A stretch of 8,743 nt of DNA from an uncultured Dehalococcoidia bacterium (GTDB taxonomy: Bacteria > Chloroflexota > Dehalococcoidia > Tepidiformales > Tepidiformaceae). How positions within the stretch are numbered: position 1 is the stretch's first letter; each line of letters begins with the position of its first letter. Below are positions 6,294 through 8,743 of the stretch, piece after piece. The notes beneath the pieces were generated by a model. The model made no database searches. It was not told the DNA's origin and saw only the letters and a program-made list of their open reading frames with translations. Position numbers and translations under genes: made by a program. The DNA is taken from NCBI GenBank assembly GCA_937864275.1, contig CALMIW010000116.1:1-8743 (forward strand). Reading direction: 5' to 3'.

Positions 6294-7211
6294 ATGACCG
6301 CCTACATCCTCCGCCGACTCGTCGTGATGGCGCCCCTGCTCTGGGCCATCGCCACCATCACGTTCTTCCTGATGCACGCTGTGCCGGGCGGTCCGTTCGA
6401 TAACGAGAAGCCGCTGCCCCCCGCCACCGTCGAAGCTCTCGAGCGCAAGTACAACCTCGATGGCTCCCTCACCGACCAGTACCTCAGCTTCCTCGGCAAC
6501 CTCCTGCAGGGAGACCTCGGGCTTTCGTTCCGGCAAGACCGCCCCGTGAGCGACGTCATCTCCGAGGGTCTTCCCGAGACCGTGCAGCTCGGCCTTTGCG
6601 CCTTCGCCTTCGCGCTCCTTGTCGGCCTCAGCCTTGGGGTGCTTTCCGGCGTGAAGCAGAACGGCCCGCTCGACTACATCGGAGTGTTCGTGGCCACCGC
6701 TGGCGCCGCCGTGCCCAACTTTGTGCTCTCGGTCTTCCTCGTCCTCTTCTTCGCGCTCCACCTCGGCTGGTTCGATGTCATCGGCTGGGAGTTCGGCAAT
6801 CCGAGGCAGATGGTCCTGCCGATCGTCGCCCTCGGCATGTACCCGGCGGCCTTCATCGCCCGCATCACCCGGGCCTCCATGCTCGAAGTGCTCCGCCAGG
6901 ACTACATCCGGACAGCCCGCGCGAAGGGCGTCCAGGAGTTCTCGATCGTCCTCCACCACGCCATGCGCAACGCGATGGTGCCAGTGCTCACGGTGCTGGG
7001 GCCGATCCTTGCCGGCCTCATCACCGGTTCATTCGTCATCGAGCAGTACTTCGCCATCCCCGGCGTCGGCCGCGCCTTCGTCGAGGCAGTCGGCGCCCGG
7101 GACTACGGGATCATCATGGGGATGACGCTGCTCTACGCCACGCTCATCGCCGTCCTCAACCTGGCCGTCGATGTCAGCTATGCGGTCGCCAACCCCAGGA
7201 TCCGGTACTAA
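6294..7211 (+). CDS. ABC peptide-type transporter permease (OppB/DppB family)
   Basis: A 305-residue inner-membrane permease, one half of the channel. The N-terminal MTAYILRRLVVMAPLLWA leads into TM1, then ITFFLMHAVPGGPF, the OppB/DppB-type N-terminus. An extracytoplasmic region contains ALERKYNLDGSLTDQYLSFL and GDLGLSF, and about five further membrane segments follow (for example around LGLCAFAFALLVGLSLGVL and LGPILAGLITGSFVIEQ). The cytoplasmic EAA loop that contacts the ATPase is at about residues 203-230 (DYIRTARAKGV, then HHAMRNAMVPVL). ATG 6294 has GGGGAG eight bases upstream; the in-frame ATG-less extension from about 6249 lies in the hairpin. Its TAA stop shares one base with the next gene's ATG (TAATG), showing translational coupling. 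Confidence 0.94.
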   Translation: MTAYILRRLVVMAPLLWAIATITFFLMHAVPGGPFDNEKPLPPATVEALERKYNLDGSLTDQYLSFLGNLLQGDLGLSFRQDRPVSDVISEGLPETVQLGLCAFAFALLVGLSLGVLSGVKQNGPLDYIGVFVATAGAAVPNFVLSVFLVLFFALHLGWFDVIGWEFGNPRQMVLPIVALGMYPAAFIARITRASMLEVLRQDYIRTARAKGVQEFSIVLHHAMRNAMVPVLTVLGPILAGLITGSFVIEQYFAIPGVGRAFVEAVGARDYGIIMGMTLLYATLIAVLNLAVDVSYAVANPRIRY

Positions 7212-8173
7212 TGGCCATCTCCAACGAAGCCGCCATCCTCGAATCCGGGTTCGCGCCCGGGCGCAAGCAGATTGGCCTGTGGTCCATGGCTTTCCAGCGT
7301 CTGCGCAAGAATCGTCTCGCGCTCGCCGCCGGGATCATCCTCGCCTCGGTCGTCGTCTTCGCGGCCCTCGCCGGCCTGGTAGACGCGGTCGGGCGCTACA
7401 GCCCCTCCGAGCAGCAGTACTCCGAGATCCTGACGGGACCGACCTCCAGCCACTGGTTCGGCACCGACAACCTGGGGCGCGATACCTGGGCCCGCGTCTG
7501 GGCCGGCACGCGCATCTCGCTCAAGATCGGGATCGGCACCCAGTTGGTGGTGCTCGCCATCGGCATCGCGGTCGGCGCCGGGGCGGCCCTTGGCGGGAAG
7601 GCGACCGACGGTGTCTTGATGCGCTTCACCGACCTGATGTACGCCTTCCCGGATTTGCTTGCCATCATCCTCATGCGCGCCGTCCTCTCCCAGCGCGACT
7701 GGCCGATCATTGGCACGGGCGATCCGCAGCTGCCGGGCATGCCGGGCGCGCTCTTGCAGGTTGTCCTCGCCATCTCGTTCGTGAGCTGGGTGACGCTCGC
7801 TCGCCTGGTCCGCGGCCAGATGCTCTCCCTGCGCGATGCGGAGTACGTCCTCGCAGCCCAGTCCATGGGCGCGAGCACCCGCCGCATCGTCTTCAGTCAC
7901 ATGCTCCCGAATACGCTCGGGCCCGTAATCGTTGCGGTGACCTTCGGCGTGCCGACGGCGATCTTCGCCGAAGCCTTCCTCGGCTTCATCGGCTTCGGGC
8001 TCCCGCCGCCAACCGCCAGTCTCGGTACGCTCGTCGCCGAGGGCCAGGGCTATGTCCGCGTCAACCAGTGGATGATCATCTTCCCCTCGGCGGCCATCGC
8101 GGTGCTGATGCTCTGCTTCACGTTCCTTGGGGACGGCCTGAGGGATGCCCTGGATCCGCGCACCCGCCGTTAG
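7211..8173 (+). CDS. ABC peptide-type transporter permease (OppC/DppC family)
   Basis: A 320-residue permease, the second half of the channel. The soluble N-terminus and basic FQRLRKNRLA precede TM1 (OppC_N-type region). The family signature HWFGTDNLGRDTWARVWAG is at about residues 81-99, followed by further membrane spans. The EAA loop is at about 211-235 (EYVLAAQSMGA, then SHMLPNTLGPV), and the protein ends in FTFLGDGLRDALDPR, the usual OppC/DppC terminus. AGGA (7197-7200) lies 10 bases before ATG 7211, and the start is fixed by the TAATG junction. An open frame continues upstream to 6596, but that part is antiregister sequence inside the first permease. No ATPase gene follows: the next gene is on the opposite strand and overlaps this stop by 4 bp. 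Confidence 0.94.
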   Translation: MAISNEAAILESGFAPGRKQIGLWSMAFQRLRKNRLALAAGIILASVVVFAALAGLVDAVGRYSPSEQQYSEILTGPTSSHWFGTDNLGRDTWARVWAGTRISLKIGIGTQLVVLAIGIAVGAGAALGGKATDGVLMRFTDLMYAFPDLLAIILMRAVLSQRDWPIIGTGDPQLPGMPGALLQVVLAISFVSWVTLARLVRGQMLSLRDAEYVLAAQSMGASTRRIVFSHMLPNTLGPVIVAVTFGVPTAIFAEAFLGFIGFGLPPPTASLGTLVAEGQGYVRVNQWMIIFPSAAIAVLMLCFTFLGDGLRDALDPRTRR

Positions 8174-8743
8174 GAGCGGGGGACGTGCAGGGTGATGCGC
8201 GTGCCCGCCCCGGGCTCGCTCGAGACCGAGAAGTCGGCCCCGATGTCCCGGGCGCGCTCGCGCATCGACTTCAGCCCAAGGTGCCCGGGGAACTCGCCTT
8301 CCGCGTTGAAGCCCTGTCCGTTGTCGGCGATTTCGAGGCACAGCCCGTCGTCGGTCATCTCGAGCTTCACGTCGACGCGGGTGGCCCGCGCGTGCTTCAC
8401 CGTGTTGTGCATCGACTCCTGCGCGATCCGGTACACGGCTTCCTTCACATCGAGCGAGACGTCGGGTTCGTCGCAGAGATCGGCCACGACGCTCACGCCA
8501 TAGCGCGCCTGGGTGGTGGCCACCTGCCGCCCGATCGCCGCGACGACGCCTTCCTGCGCGATCGATTCGGGCTGCAGTTCGAAGATGAGCGCGCGCATCT
8601 CCGTCAGGCCCGCTTCCGCCAGCGAGAGCACGTAATCCAGCGGCTCGGTGACATTCGCGGGGCCGTCATCCCCGATCCTCCGGCGCGCCGTCCGTGCCCC
8701 GAGCGCGATGCCATAGAGCGCCTGGGAGACCGAGTCGTGAAGT
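8170..8743 (-). CDS. HisKA_3 sensor histidine kinase (NarL-partner type), N-terminus missing
   Basis: The 190 C-terminal residues of a DegS/NreB/LiaS-type kinase; the frame is open to the window edge, so its start and sensor region are not visible. The second residue is the phosphoacceptor His in LHDSVSQALYG, the HisKA_3 H box. Then come the dimerisation helices with MRALIFELQPESIA, followed by the HATPase_c domain: N box AQESMHNTVKHA (N113), G1 box DNGQGF (D140) and G2 box GHLGLKSMRERA (about 154). It ends in GAGTRITLHVPRS. All catalytic motifs are intact. Kinases of this type pair with NarL/FixJ regulators, and none is in this window; it may lie just outside. GTG 8631 is internal, not the start. 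The TAA stop overlaps the second permease's TAG. Confidence 0.92.
   Translation of the reverse strand, partial: LHDSVSQALYGIALGARTARRRIGDDGPANVTEPLDYVLSLAEAGLTEMRALIFELQPESIAQEGVVAAIGRQVATTQARYGVSVVADLCDEPDVSLDVKEAVYRIAQESMHNTVKHARATRVDVKLEMTDDGLCLEIADNGQGFNAEGEFPGHLGLKSMRERARDIGADFSVSSEPGAGTRITLHVPRS

Noticed and set aside
6596..7210. In-frame upstream extension of the second permease
   Set aside because: It lies wholly inside the first permease in another register and encodes an Arg/His/Pro-rich sequence; the real start is ATG 7211 at the TAATG junction.
7208..8341. 377-codon minus-strand open frame across the second permease and kinase end
   Set aside because: It is antisense to the OppC-type permease and out of frame with the true kinase gene; its composition is low-complexity and charged.
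8629..8631. GTG as the start of a 153-residue kinase fragment
   Set aside because: The frame continues upstream without a stop to the window edge and includes the LHDSVSQ phosphoacceptor box, so this GTG is an internal Val codon.

Overview
This looks like one end of a high-GC bacterial metagenome or draft-genome contig. Bases 1-17 are an Illumina adapter remnant, not genome. The genes have strongly G/C-ending codons, and the substrate-binding lipoprotein carries a Cys-Gly-(Asp)7 tether. From memory, acidic tethers of this kind are common in Chloroflexota, so a Chloroflexota bacterium is my best guess, with modest confidence. No rRNA, tRNA, CRISPR array or mobile element was seen.

Layout. Left (18-1244, minus): a multi-PAS sensory protein, cut off by the contig end before any output domain. 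Next, a 357-bp divergent intergenic region holds several repeat and dyad structures. Centre-left (1602-3573, plus): an OmpR/PhoB-type response regulator overlapping its membrane histidine kinase by 11 bp, a standard two-component operon. Centre (3622-4206, minus): a DinB/YfiT-like protein with a complete His triad, convergent with the kinase and divergent from the transporter. Centre-right (4507-8173, plus): an Opp/Dpp-type peptide (or nickel/opine) ABC importer with a lipoprotein binding protein and two permeases. An 11-bp GC hairpin lies between the binding protein and the first permease, and the two permeases are joined by a TAATG junction. Right edge (8170-8743, minus): the C-terminal part of a NarL-partner (HisKA_3) histidine kinase, running off the window. 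Its stop codon overlaps the second permease's stop codon tail to tail.

How the genes work together. The response regulator and kinase form one signalling unit whose stimulus cannot be read from sequence. The transporter has its receptor and membrane channel here, but no ATPase gene (OppD/OppF) in this window. The third gene downstream is the oppositely oriented kinase, so the ATPases must be encoded elsewhere or shared. The two edge genes are separate sensory proteins.

I did not find a convincing new biological system. The items most worth a second look are the adapter at the contig end, the TTCAC-type direct repeats and the 13-bp hairpin upstream of the two-component operon, the hairpin between binding protein and permease, the missing transporter ATPases, and the GTACT dyad upstream of the transporter. 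All regulatory sites are inferred by eye.
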